A stretch of DNA of 64,000 nucleotides from Myxococcales bacterium. Lineage in GTDB: Bacteria > Myxococcota_A > Polyangia > Polyangiales > Polyangiaceae. A model generated the notes under the pieces. That model made no database searches and was not told the origin of the DNA. It was given only the letters and a program-made list of their open reading frames with translations. The stretch's first letter is position 1. Each line of letters begins with the position of its first letter. The stretch is from NCBI GenBank assembly GCA_016712525.1, contig JADJQX010000007.1, positions 186,001 to 250,000 on the forward strand. The letters run 5' to 3'. Shown piece after piece: positions 42,705 to 51,226 of the stretch. Both the position numbers and the translations under genes were made by a program.

Positions 42705-44134
42705 CCGGCGTTGTGGTGATCGCTCGGCGGCTTCGCGGGGGGCGGAGGCGGAGGCGGCGGGGTCGTCGGTTGGGGGGGCGGAGGAGCCGCGCCCGACGGC
42801 TTGGTGGCGGGCTCGGGCTTGCCGGGCTTGCCAGGTGTAACTACTGGTTTTGTAACGGCTTTTCCGCCTTTTTCAGGAACGACGGCGGCGACCGCGGGGG
42901 CGGACGCGGTCGGCAGTTGCTCGATGGAGGGGAGCGGCGCCGTCGGCGCTTGGGTCGTGTGCGACTCGGGGGGAGGGGGCGACGCCGAGATGGCCGCGGC
43001 GGTGGTACCCTTCGATCCGCCCTTCAGCGCCAGCGCTCCCCCGACGACTCCGGCGAGGACGACGACGCCGACGAGCGCGCCGACGATGAGGCCTCGCGAG
43101 CCGCCCGAACGACGTGTGCCCTCGTCGACCGCGTTGGCCGTGAAAGGTGCGGCGGTGCCCTGCGAGCCGAGCATGGCGGTGGGCGCGACGGGGAGGGGAG
43201 GATCGACCTGGGTCGGGAGGATCGGGACGCCCGAGGTCGTGGGTCCGCGCCCGCGGACGGTGATGCCAGCGGCGTACGAGAGCGCGTCGGTGGCCTCGCC
43301 GATGGTGGAGAACCGCCGCGAGGGCTCGCGCTCGAGGCACCTCGCGAACCACGCGTCGAACGCGGGGGGGAGGCCGGGGAGCGCGTGCGAGGGGACGGGC
43401 ACCGGGGACGTGCAGATCTTGACGAGCAAGTCGCCGACCGACTCGCCCTCGAACGGGAGATGGCCCGTCACGGCGCGATAGGCGATGACCCCGACCGACC
43501 ACACGTCCGTGCGGTGGTCGACGTTGCGGAGCCCGCGTGCCTGCTCCGGCGACATGTAGTACGGCGTGCCCAGCACGGCCCCCGTCTTGGTGCTCGACGT
43601 GAGGCCCGGCGAGCCGTCGGCGCCGCTCTGAATCTTCGCGATGCCGAAGTCGAGCACCTTGGCGAGCTCGTCGTCCTCGTCGTGGACGAGGAAGATGTTC
43701 TCGGGCTTGAGGTCTCGGTGGACGATGCCCTTCTCGTGCGCTTGGCCGAGGGCGCGGCCGACCTGCTGGAGGATGCGCGCCGTGTCTTGGAGGGGGAGCC
43801 GCCCGAGCCGTTGGATGCGCTTGTCGAGCGGTTCGCCCGAGAGCATCTCCATGACGATGTAGGGCTTGCCGTCGTCCGTGACGCCGTGGTCGAAGATCTG
43901 GATGGCGTGCTTCGACTGAATGCTCGCTGCGGCCTTCGCTTCACGATCGAACCGTGAACGCGCCTCCCCGTTGTCGGCGTAGTCGGCCTCGATGAACTTG
44001 ATGGCGACACGCGTGCCGAGCGACGCGTGCCTCCCCTCCCAGACCGAGCCCATCCCTCCCTGCCCGATGCGGCGGACGAGCTGGTATTTGCCTGCGACGA
44101 GCGAGGAGGAGGTGGGGGGGAGCGTCTGGTTCAT
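42698..44134 (-). CDS. transmembrane Ser/Thr protein kinase with Pro-rich C-terminal tail
   Basis: A 478-aa kinase. The kinase domain (about 15-280) is complete: GQGGMGSVWEG (Gly loop), VAIKFIEAD (Lys), HRDLKPENIFL, DFG in LDFGIAK, and APE-like SPEQ. A linker is followed by one transmembrane helix (LIVGALVGVVVLAGVVGGAL, about 370-390) and a Pro/Ala/Thr-rich extracytoplasmic tail ending in repeated prolines. The start at MNQTLPPTSSSL is preferred over an upstream extension. Myxobacteria have many such kinases; the ligand is unknown. Divergent from polA. Confidence 0.9.
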   Translation of the reverse strand: MNQTLPPTSSSLVAGKYQLVRRIGQGGMGSVWEGRHASLGTRVAIKFIEADYADNGEARSRFDREAKAAASIQSKHAIQIFDHGVTDDGKPYIVMEMLSGEPLDKRIQRLGRLPLQDTARILQQVGRALGQAHEKGIVHRDLKPENIFLVHDEDDELAKVLDFGIAKIQSGADGSPGLTSSTKTGAVLGTPYYMSPEQARGLRNVDHRTDVWSVGVIAYRAVTGHLPFEGESVGDLLVKICTSPVPVPSHALPGLPPAFDAWFARCLEREPSRRFSTIGEATDALSYAAGITVRGRGPTTSGVPILPTQVDPPLPVAPTAMLGSQGTAAPFTANAVDEGTRRSGGSRGLIVGALVGVVVLAGVVGGALALKGGSKGTTAAAISASPPPPESHTTQAPTAPLPSIEQLPTASAPAVAAVVPEKGGKAVTKPVVTPGKPGKPEPATKPSGAAPPPPQPTTPPPPPPPPAKPPSDHHNAGY

Positions 44135-44282
44135 GGGGACGTAGGGTAAGGGTGACCCTGCGGATGCAAGGGGCGCGCCCGAAGCCCTCTCCCTGGAGGG
44201 TAGCCGGCGACATGGGCCGAGTAAAGGAACGCCACCCGAAGACGTGTGGGCGGGCGAGGGGATCTCCGCTATAGCGCCGTCC

Positions 44283-47069
44283 GTGAGCGCAGCCCTGCCG
44301 CCTCCGGGCGATCCCAAGACCCTCTACCTCGTGGACCTCTCGGGGTACGTCTTCCGGGCCTACCACGCGATCGCGCCGCTCTCGTCGTCCAAGGGCGAAG
44401 TGACCCACGCGGTCATGGGCACCGTCAACATGCTCCAGAAGGTCGTCAACGACCGCAAACCCGCGCTCTTCGCCGTGGCGATGGACTCGCGCACCCCGAG
44501 CTTCCGCAAGTCGCTCGATCCCCGGTACAAGGCGACGAGGCCGCCCCCGCCCCCCGACCTCGTGTCGCAGATGGTGCGATGTCGCGAAGTGGTCGACGCC
44601 TACGCGATCCCGGTCTTCCAGGAAGACGGGCTCGAGGCCGACGATCTCATCGCCGCGGTCACGAGCCGAGCCCTCGAGGACGGGCTCGTCGTCGTCGTCG
44701 TCAGCGCCGACAAGGACCTCATGCAGCTCGTACGGGACCATGACTCCCGTGTCGTGCTTTGGGACTCGATGCGCGATCGGGTCTACGGGCCTGCGGAGGT
44801 CGCGCAGAAGTTCGGGGTCCCGCCGAGCAAGCTCCGCGACCTCCTCGCTCTCACCGGGGACTCGAGCGACAACGTCCCGGGTGTTCCGAGCGTCGGGCCG
44901 AAGACCGCGGCCGATCTCTTGAACCAGTTCGGGACTCTCGATGCGATCTACACGCACCTCGCGGACGTGAAGCGCCCGAAGCTCCGCGAGGCGCTCGCGG
45001 CCAACGAGGCCGACGCGCGCCTCTCGCGGACGCTCGTGACGCTGAAGGCGGACGCCGAAATCTCCTGGGATCCCCAAGCTTTGGCCTATGGCGGGGCCGA
45101 CGTCCCGCGGCTCCGTGCCCTCTTCGCCGAGCTCGAGTTCACGCGCCTCCGCGACATGCTCGACCAGGCGAACGGCGAGAGGCCCGCGCCCTCGCCCGCG
45201 CGACAGGGCCGCGACGGGGAGCCCAACGTCGCCGCCCCGAAGGCCCCGCCCCGCCCCGCCCCGTCGGCCCTCGTGCGCACGCAGGCGACCCTCCTCGAGG
45301 CTCGTGCGCTCTCGGCGCTGGTCGACCGAGCCCGCGCGAAGGGGCGCCTCGGCGTGGCGGTGCTCACGGCGGGGAGCGACGACCCGATGCGCGCGTCGCT
45401 CGTCGGCGTCTCGCTCGCCGTCGAAGAGGGCGAGGGGCACTACCTGCCGCTCGCGCACCGAACCCTGGGCGCCCCCGCGCAAATCGCGCTCGCGGACGTC
45501 GTGAAGATCCTCGGCCCCGTGCTCTCCGACCCGAACGTCGTCAAGGACGCGGCGAGCGGTCGGTTCGTGGAGCACGTGCTCGAGCGTCACGGCATGCCGC
45601 TCGGAGGTCGGGTGTTCGACCCGCTGCTCGCGAGCTACGTTCTCGATCCCGAGAGCCCGCACGCGCTCGTCGACCTCGCGACCCGCGAGCTCGGTGTGAC
45701 CCTCGTGGCCCCGCAGACAGGCGCCAAAAAGAAGGAGCGCCGAGAGCTCGACGAGACCGACGTCGAGTCGGTGCTCGCGTACGGGGGCCTCCTCGGAGAC
45801 GTCACCCTCTCGCTCGCGCGGCTGCTCGAGGTCCGGGTCGCGCAGGAGGGCCTCGCGAAGCTCCTCGACGACGTGGAGCTGCCGCTCGCGCGGGTCCTCG
45901 TGAAGCTTGAGCGCGAAGGCGTGCGGATCGACGTGGCGCGCCTCGAGGCCGTCGGCGAGCGCATGGTCCACGAGCTCGCCGCGCTCGAGATCAAGGCGAA
46001 GGAGCTCGTCGGGCACGACTTCTCGCTGAGGTCGCGCGATCAGCTCGAGGCCATCCTCTTCGACGAGCTCGGGCTGCCCGTCGTGAAGCGGACCCCGAAG
46101 GGCGGCAGGAGCACGGACGCGGCCGTCCTCGACGAGCTGTCCGACAAACACCCACTGCCCGCCGTGATCGTCGAGCACCGCGAGCTCGACAAGCTGAAGG
46201 GCACGTACGTCGAGGCGCTCCCGCGCGTCGTGAACCCGGAGACCGGGCGGATCCACACACGCTTCGAGCAGACCGTGGCGGCCACGGGGAGGCTCTCGTC
46301 CGTCGATCCGAACCTCCAGAACATCCCGATCCGGAGCGCCGTCGGGCGCGAGATCCGAGGGTGCTTCGTCGCGAAGGAGGGCCACGCGATCGTGTCGGCC
46401 GACTACTCGCAGATCGAGCTCCGCCTCCTCGCGCACCTCTCGGACGATCCCATGCTGGCGCGCGCCTTCGCGAGCGGCGAGGACGTGCACGCGTTCACGG
46501 CCTCGCAGGTGTTCGACGTGCCCCTCGCCGACGTCACGAAGGACATGCGCCGCAAGGCGAAGGCCATCAATTTCGGCGTGATCTACGGCATGGGCGAGTC
46601 CGCGCTCGGCAAGCAGCTCGGCATCCCTCGCGCCGAGGCCGCGCGCTTCATCGAGGCGTACTTCGCGAGGTACGTAGGTGTGCGTGTCTTCCTCGAGAAG
46701 ACCGTCGCCGACGCGAAGCGGGGCGAGGCGGTCCACACCATCCTCGGCCGTCGGCGCTTCTTGCCGAACCTCCACTCGGCGAACCGTGGCCTTCGGTTCG
46801 AGGCCGAGCGCATCGCCAAAAATACGCCCATCCAGGGCTCCGCGGCCGACGTCATGAAGCTCGCGATGCTCGCCCTCGACCGCGAGCCCGTGTCCCCCGG
46901 GGCGCGCATGCTGCTCACCGTGCACGACGAGATCGTGTTCGAGGTCCCCCACGGCGAGGTCGACCTCGCGTGCCGTCGCGCGAAGGCCACCATGGAGGGC
47001 GTGATTTCGCTCCGCGTGCCGCTCGTCGTCGACGCGTCCTCGGGCCCCGATTGGGCGTCGGCGCACTGA
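44283..47069 (+). CDS. polA: DNA polymerase I
   Basis: A 928-aa family A polymerase used in repair and Okazaki fragment maturation. The N-terminal 5'-3' exonuclease (about 10-290; YLVDLSGYVFRAYHA, EADDLIAAV, PGVPSVGPKTAADLL) is complete. The central 3'-5' exonuclease-like domain lacks the D-x-E of motif I: the aligned stretch reads VAVLTAGSDDP. It probably has no proofreading. The polymerase domain is intact (DYSQIELRLLA about 707, RRKAKAINFGVIYG about 756, VHDEIVFEVP about 880). The GTG giving VSAALPPPGD is chosen. The next gene starts one base after the stop codon. Confidence 0.95.
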   Translation: MSAALPPPGDPKTLYLVDLSGYVFRAYHAIAPLSSSKGEVTHAVMGTVNMLQKVVNDRKPALFAVAMDSRTPSFRKSLDPRYKATRPPPPPDLVSQMVRCREVVDAYAIPVFQEDGLEADDLIAAVTSRALEDGLVVVVVSADKDLMQLVRDHDSRVVLWDSMRDRVYGPAEVAQKFGVPPSKLRDLLALTGDSSDNVPGVPSVGPKTAADLLNQFGTLDAIYTHLADVKRPKLREALAANEADARLSRTLVTLKADAEISWDPQALAYGGADVPRLRALFAELEFTRLRDMLDQANGERPAPSPARQGRDGEPNVAAPKAPPRPAPSALVRTQATLLEARALSALVDRARAKGRLGVAVLTAGSDDPMRASLVGVSLAVEEGEGHYLPLAHRTLGAPAQIALADVVKILGPVLSDPNVVKDAASGRFVEHVLERHGMPLGGRVFDPLLASYVLDPESPHALVDLATRELGVTLVAPQTGAKKKERRELDETDVESVLAYGGLLGDVTLSLARLLEVRVAQEGLAKLLDDVELPLARVLVKLEREGVRIDVARLEAVGERMVHELAALEIKAKELVGHDFSLRSRDQLEAILFDELGLPVVKRTPKGGRSTDAAVLDELSDKHPLPAVIVEHRELDKLKGTYVEALPRVVNPETGRIHTRFEQTVAATGRLSSVDPNLQNIPIRSAVGREIRGCFVAKEGHAIVSADYSQIELRLLAHLSDDPMLARAFASGEDVHAFTASQVFDVPLADVTKDMRRKAKAINFGVIYGMGESALGKQLGIPRAEAARFIEAYFARYVGVRVFLEKTVADAKRGEAVHTILGRRRFLPNLHSANRGLRFEAERIAKNTPIQGSAADVMKLAMLALDREPVSPGARMLLTVHDEIVFEVPHGEVDLACRRAKATMEGVISLRVPLVVDASSGPDWASAH

Positions 47070-47070
47070 G

Positions 47071-48666
47071 ATGGGCGGCGTGAGCGCGTTCGTCGACAAG
47101 CTCGCCTCCGGGCCCCCTCGCGTCGTCGCCGCGCGGCTCGGGCTCGTGCTCTTCGTGCTCTCGGCGTTCCCGCTGCTGCTCGTCGAGGTCCCGCCGTACC
47201 AAGATCTCCCGAACCACCTCGCGTCCATCCACGTGGTCGAGCACGCCGACAAGTACCCCGAGTTCGTCTTCAACGGGCATTTCAAGACGAACGGCGCGCT
47301 CTTCGCGTGGCTCCACCTCGTGGGGAAGCTCACGGGGAGCTTCGTCGCGGCGAAGCTCTTCGCGGCCCTCACGCTCGCTACGGCCGCGTTCGTGCTCCCT
47401 TGGGCGGTGTGCGTGCTCACGGGCGACGCGCGACGCTCGGTGATGGCGTCCCTCTTCGCGTGGCCGCTCGTCCACAACTGGTTCGTGTCGATGGGCATGC
47501 TCGACTACGCCCTCGGCGTCCCGTTGTCGCTCGCGCTGCTCGCGCTCGCGAAGCGCCAGCTCGAAGGCCCTACCGTTCGGCGTGGCCTCGGGATGGCGGT
47601 GCTCGGCGCGGCGACCTGGTACGCGCACGGGTTCGCGCTCTTGATCGCGTACATGCTCGTGACGATCGAGCTCCTGCGCCACGGCAAGGCCGGCGTCGTG
47701 AGGGGCCTCCGCGCCCTCGTCTTGCCGTTGTCCCCCGCGGCGCTGCTCGTGGTCGCTTCGGTGCTGCTCCACCTCTTCGAGCCGAAGGGCACGATGAACG
47801 GCCACGTCGACATCTTCAAGGCGCTGCCGGTCTGGGAGCTCCTCTACAACGCGTGGGCCGAGTGGCTCTGGGCGTTCACGCGGCTCGAGTTCATGACGCT
47901 CGTGCCCACCGTGGTGCTCGCGATCTACGCCTTTCGCCACCGCGAGGACGACGTGCCGTTCTTCTCGAAGTGGGCGGGGCTCGTGCTCGTCGTCGTGTAC
48001 CTGGTGACGCCCTACGCGGCGACCAACTGGTTTCATGTAAACTCGCGATTTTTGGCGTATTTTTGGTTCTTTGCCCTGCTGCGGGTCCCTCCGCGCTTGC
48101 CTCGCGGGCTCGTCGCGCTCGGGCTCGTCGGGGCGGTCGTGAACGCGGGCGCGATGGCCGTCGACTACGTGCGGCTCGAGCGGGATCGTCGCGACTTCAT
48201 CGCCGGGATCTCGGCGGTGCCCGAGGGCGCTCGCCTCCTGCCGCTGCTCTTCCGGGCGAAGGGCGTGAGCGAGAACTCGCGGAGCCTCCTCCACGCGTGG
48301 GGCTTCTACGTCATCGCCAAGGACACGAGCGCCCCGCTCCTCTTCGCGCACTCGCGGAGCTTCCCGGTCATGTACAGGGAGCCTCCTCCGGACAGGTTCA
48401 ATCACCTCGTGCTCGAGGGGTTCGCGCCGGGGATGAAGTCGGCCGCGCACATGTGCGCCTTCCTCCACGAGAACAACCTCGAGCCCGACGACTGCCGCCG
48501 GGAGTACCGCGAGCGCTGGGACGAGATGTGGCGCGAGGCGCTCCCTCGGTTCGATCACGTGCTGCTCTGGGAGGCCTCGGACGACGTGCGCGCCAGCGTC
48601 CCTGCGGAGTACCGTCCGGTGCTCGAGCGCGGCAAGCTCGTGGTGCTCGAGCGGCGGGCCCCGTAG
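47071..48666 (+). CDS. polytopic membrane protein, possible GT-C-like enzyme
   Basis: A 531-aa integral membrane protein with about ten hydrophobic helices in residues 20-380, then a soluble C-terminal 140 residues. An early acidic-loop stretch (VEVPPYQDLPNHLASI, about 38-53) follows the first helix, a position where GT-C glycosyltransferases have catalytic Asp residues. This is suggestive only. The stop of polA and this ATG are separated by one base, so it is probably cotranscribed with polA though not functionally related. Family not recognised. Confidence 0.7.
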   Translation: MGGVSAFVDKLASGPPRVVAARLGLVLFVLSAFPLLLVEVPPYQDLPNHLASIHVVEHADKYPEFVFNGHFKTNGALFAWLHLVGKLTGSFVAAKLFAALTLATAAFVLPWAVCVLTGDARRSVMASLFAWPLVHNWFVSMGMLDYALGVPLSLALLALAKRQLEGPTVRRGLGMAVLGAATWYAHGFALLIAYMLVTIELLRHGKAGVVRGLRALVLPLSPAALLVVASVLLHLFEPKGTMNGHVDIFKALPVWELLYNAWAEWLWAFTRLEFMTLVPTVVLAIYAFRHREDDVPFFSKWAGLVLVVVYLVTPYAATNWFHVNSRFLAYFWFFALLRVPPRLPRGLVALGLVGAVVNAGAMAVDYVRLERDRRDFIAGISAVPEGARLLPLLFRAKGVSENSRSLLHAWGFYVIAKDTSAPLLFAHSRSFPVMYREPPPDRFNHLVLEGFAPGMKSAAHMCAFLHENNLEPDDCRREYRERWDEMWREALPRFDHVLLWEASDDVRASVPAEYRPVLERGKLVVLERRAP

Positions 48667-48697
48667 TCGCGCCGGCTTCGTTCGTCCCTCGTCGCCT

Positions 48698-49513
48698 TCA
48701 GCGCGGGCGGACGCGAAGGTCGACGCGCCGACCGATCGCGAGGGCGAAGAAGGCCAGTCCCTCGCTCCCGGTGTAGCTCCCGCCGATCGCGAACACGTCC
48801 CCGTGCAGGCCGTCGTGGACCGTGTCGGGCGAGATCGTGGCCACGAGGTGGAGCTTGGTCACGCGCCCGCGCGCCGTGAAGGAGCGGCCCCGAACGAGGG
48901 CGAGCGTGCGCCGGATCCCTTCGGCGAGCGCCGGGCTGGGGGATCCCACGACCTCGCTCGACTGGAGCTTGCCGGTCTCGTCGAGGGTGAGCACCAGGGT
49001 GGCCTCTCCGCCGGGGCCGATGGGGACGGTGGCCCACTGCGGATCGGCGCTCGCCGCTTGGGGGAACCCTCGTGTGACCGCCGTGGCGAGGTCGACCGCC
49101 GAACGATCGCCCGCCGCGCCGTAGACCGCCGGGCCTTCTCCGCCTTCGCCCCCGTGGGCGCTCCCTTGGGGTGTGTCTCGCGCCCCGGCGTGCCCACCGG
49201 CCGTCTTCGGTGGCGCGTCTCCTTCGGTGCTCGGGGTGTGCGCCGCGCGGGCCGGCGGTCCATTCGGGCGCGGCGGCTCGGGCGCTCCGGGGCTCGGTCC
49301 GTTCGGCGCCGCGGGGAGGTCGTCGGACTCGGCGTTCGGCGCCGGAATCTCGAACGAGTCGCCCTCGAGGCCACGCGGCTCGGGGAGCGTGGATTCTTCG
49401 GTCGGGGCTTGCACGAGAGCCGCCGGTCGGGGCAGAAAGAAGGCCCCGAGCGCGGCCCCGTGGGCGGCGATCGAGAGGGTGAGGGCCGCGGCCTTGGCGA
49501 AGGGGCGTTGCAC
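48698..49513 (-). CDS. TonB-like / AgmX-type energy transducer protein
   Basis: A 271-aa protein with an N-terminal signal anchor (AKAAALTLSIAAHGAALGAFFL, about 6-27). A long Pro/Ala/Gly/Glu-rich linker spans the periplasm. The C-terminal domain (about 150-250) resembles TonB/AgmX modules (GPGGEATLVLTLDETGKL, SPALAEGIRRTLALVRGRSF). The GTG giving VQRPFAKAAAL is chosen because the long upstream open stretch is non-coding shadow of malQ. Partners (ExbB/D, gliding or transport) are not in the window. Confidence 0.72.
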   Translation of the reverse strand: MQRPFAKAAALTLSIAAHGAALGAFFLPRPAALVQAPTEESTLPEPRGLEGDSFEIPAPNAESDDLPAAPNGPSPGAPEPPRPNGPPARAAHTPSTEGDAPPKTAGGHAGARDTPQGSAHGGEGGEGPAVYGAAGDRSAVDLATAVTRGFPQAASADPQWATVPIGPGGEATLVLTLDETGKLQSSEVVGSPSPALAEGIRRTLALVRGRSFTARGRVTKLHLVATISPDTVHDGLHGDVFAIGGSYTGSEGLAFFALAIGRRVDLRVRPR

Positions 49514-49517
49514 GACC

Positions 49518-49530
49518 GGGACAGTGTCCC
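49518..49530. promoter_or_regulatory. inverted repeat GGGACA-G-TGTCCC
   Basis: A 13-bp inverted repeat 4 bases upstream of the TonB-like start and about 107 bases upstream of malQ. Its position between divergent genes suggests an operator, although no regulator is recognised. Confidence 0.35.
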
Positions 49531-49636
49531 ACGAATCGCGAAGGTTCCCGAGCCGAGCCTCCGTTGCGTCGCACCTCACGAAAGAGGCACGTTTTGCTTG
49601 CGGGGGCGCGCGCTCGGTGCCATGAGAGGGGCCAAA

Positions 49637-51199
49637 ATGAGCACGTCTTCGCGCACCGCGGGTGTCACCGTATCCTTGTCCGCCCTTCGCACGGGCGACG
49701 ACTGGGGCGTAGGCCAGGTCTCGGCCCTCGTCCCGTTCGCCAAGCTCGTCGCGGGCGCGGGTTTTTCGCTCGTCCAGATCCTCCCGGCGTACGAGCTCTC
49801 CGCCGGCGAGACGAGCCCCTACGGCGCGCGCACGGCCTTCGGGATCGACCCGCTCTACGTGACCGTCGAGCGCATCCCCGAGCTCGACGAGGGCGCGCTC
49901 GCCGCGTTCCTCTCGCCCGAGGTCAAGGCCGAGATCCTCCGCCTCCGGTCCCTCGAGCGAGTCGACTTCACGGCCACACGCGCGTTGAAAGAGCGGGCCC
50001 TCGGCGTGGCGTTCTCTCGCTTCGTCGACCGCGAGCTCTCGCGAAAGACGGCTCGCGCCGCGGAGTTCGGGGCGTTCGTCGCGCGCGCTCGGTGGGCTCG
50101 TGAGCTCGCTCTCTACGTGGCCCTCCGCGACTCCCACGCGGGCTACGGGTGGTCGACCTGGCCCGAGGCCGAGCGGGACCACACGCCCGACGTCACGCGC
50201 CACGCCGACTCCCCCGACCTCGAGACGCCCCTCGGCCGCGCCGTGCTCGAGCACCTCTATCGGCAGTTCTTGCTCGAGGGCGAGTGGAAGGCCGCCCGCG
50301 CCGAGCTCGCGAAGCTCGGGGTCGAGCTCATGGGCGACCTGCCGTTCGTGGTGGGCTCGGAGAGCGCCGACGTCTGGGCGAACCGCGCCGACTTCCGCCT
50401 CGACGTGTCTCTCGGGGCGCCCCCGGACGCCTTCTCGGCCGACGGCCAGGACTGGGGCCTCCCCGCGTACGACTTCGCCTCGCTCGACGCGAAGAATCTT
50501 CAATGGATTCGAGAACGTACGACACACGCGGCCACCCTCTACGATCGCTTCCGGCTCGACCACGCCATCGGGTACTTCCGTCAGTGGGTGAAGCCGCACG
50601 GCGAGAAGGGGCGCTTCATTCCCGATGCCGAGCCCGCGCAGAAGGCCCGTGGCGAGAAGGTGCTCTCCGCCATCGTCGAGGCGGCCCACCCCGCGAAGGT
50701 CATCGCCGAGGACCTCGGGGTCATCCCCGATTTCGCGCGAGAGAGCCTGCTCGCCCTCAAGATCCCGGGCTACCGCGTGCTCCCCTGGGATCGCGCCGAC
50801 GGCGTGTATGCGCGGCCCGAGGCCATCCCCGAGATGAGCGTCGCGTCGTGGAGCACCCACGACACGGCGCCGATCACCTCCTGGTGGGACGAGCTCGAGA
50901 CCTGGGAGCGTGACGCGCTCGTGAAAAACTGGAACATCGGCACGTGGGGGAGCGAGGACGAGCGGAACCTTTTGCTCCTCGGCGCGCTCTTCTCGGCGCG
51001 TTCGGAGCTGTCGCTCGTGCTCGTGCAAGAGATCCTCTTCGACAAGACCCGGGTGAACACTCCGGGCGTCGTCGGGCCCGAGAACTGGACGTACAAGCTC
51101 CCCCGCACGGTCGAGGAGCTCGCCGCGTGCCCCGACACGGCGGCTCGTTTCGCGCGCATCCGCGCCCTCGTCGAGGCGAGCGGTCGCGGTCGATCGTGA
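49637..51199 (+). CDS. malQ: 4-alpha-glucanotransferase
   Basis: A 520-aa GH77 enzyme (amylomaltase/disproportionating enzyme). It transfers glucan chains between malto-oligosaccharides in the cytoplasm. Key regions: FSLVQILPAYELSAGETSPY, MGDLPFVVGSESADVWA, the nucleophile-bearing RLDHAIGYFRQW (about 304), the acid/base AEDLGVIP (about 356) and STHDTAPI (about 404). The ATG giving MSTSSRTAG is preceded by GAGAGGGG; an ATG 15 bases upstream is possible. It heads a cluster with glgX 27 bases downstream and a small ORF behind it. Confidence 0.93.
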   Translation: MSTSSRTAGVTVSLSALRTGDDWGVGQVSALVPFAKLVAGAGFSLVQILPAYELSAGETSPYGARTAFGIDPLYVTVERIPELDEGALAAFLSPEVKAEILRLRSLERVDFTATRALKERALGVAFSRFVDRELSRKTARAAEFGAFVARARWARELALYVALRDSHAGYGWSTWPEAERDHTPDVTRHADSPDLETPLGRAVLEHLYRQFLLEGEWKAARAELAKLGVELMGDLPFVVGSESADVWANRADFRLDVSLGAPPDAFSADGQDWGLPAYDFASLDAKNLQWIRERTTHAATLYDRFRLDHAIGYFRQWVKPHGEKGRFIPDAEPAQKARGEKVLSAIVEAAHPAKVIAEDLGVIPDFARESLLALKIPGYRVLPWDRADGVYARPEAIPEMSVASWSTHDTAPITSWWDELETWERDALVKNWNIGTWGSEDERNLLLLGALFSARSELSLVLVQEILFDKTRVNTPGVVGPENWTYKLPRTVEELAACPDTAARFARIRALVEASGRGRS

Positions 51200-51226
51200 G
51201 AGAAAGGTCGAAGGCCACGGCGTAGG

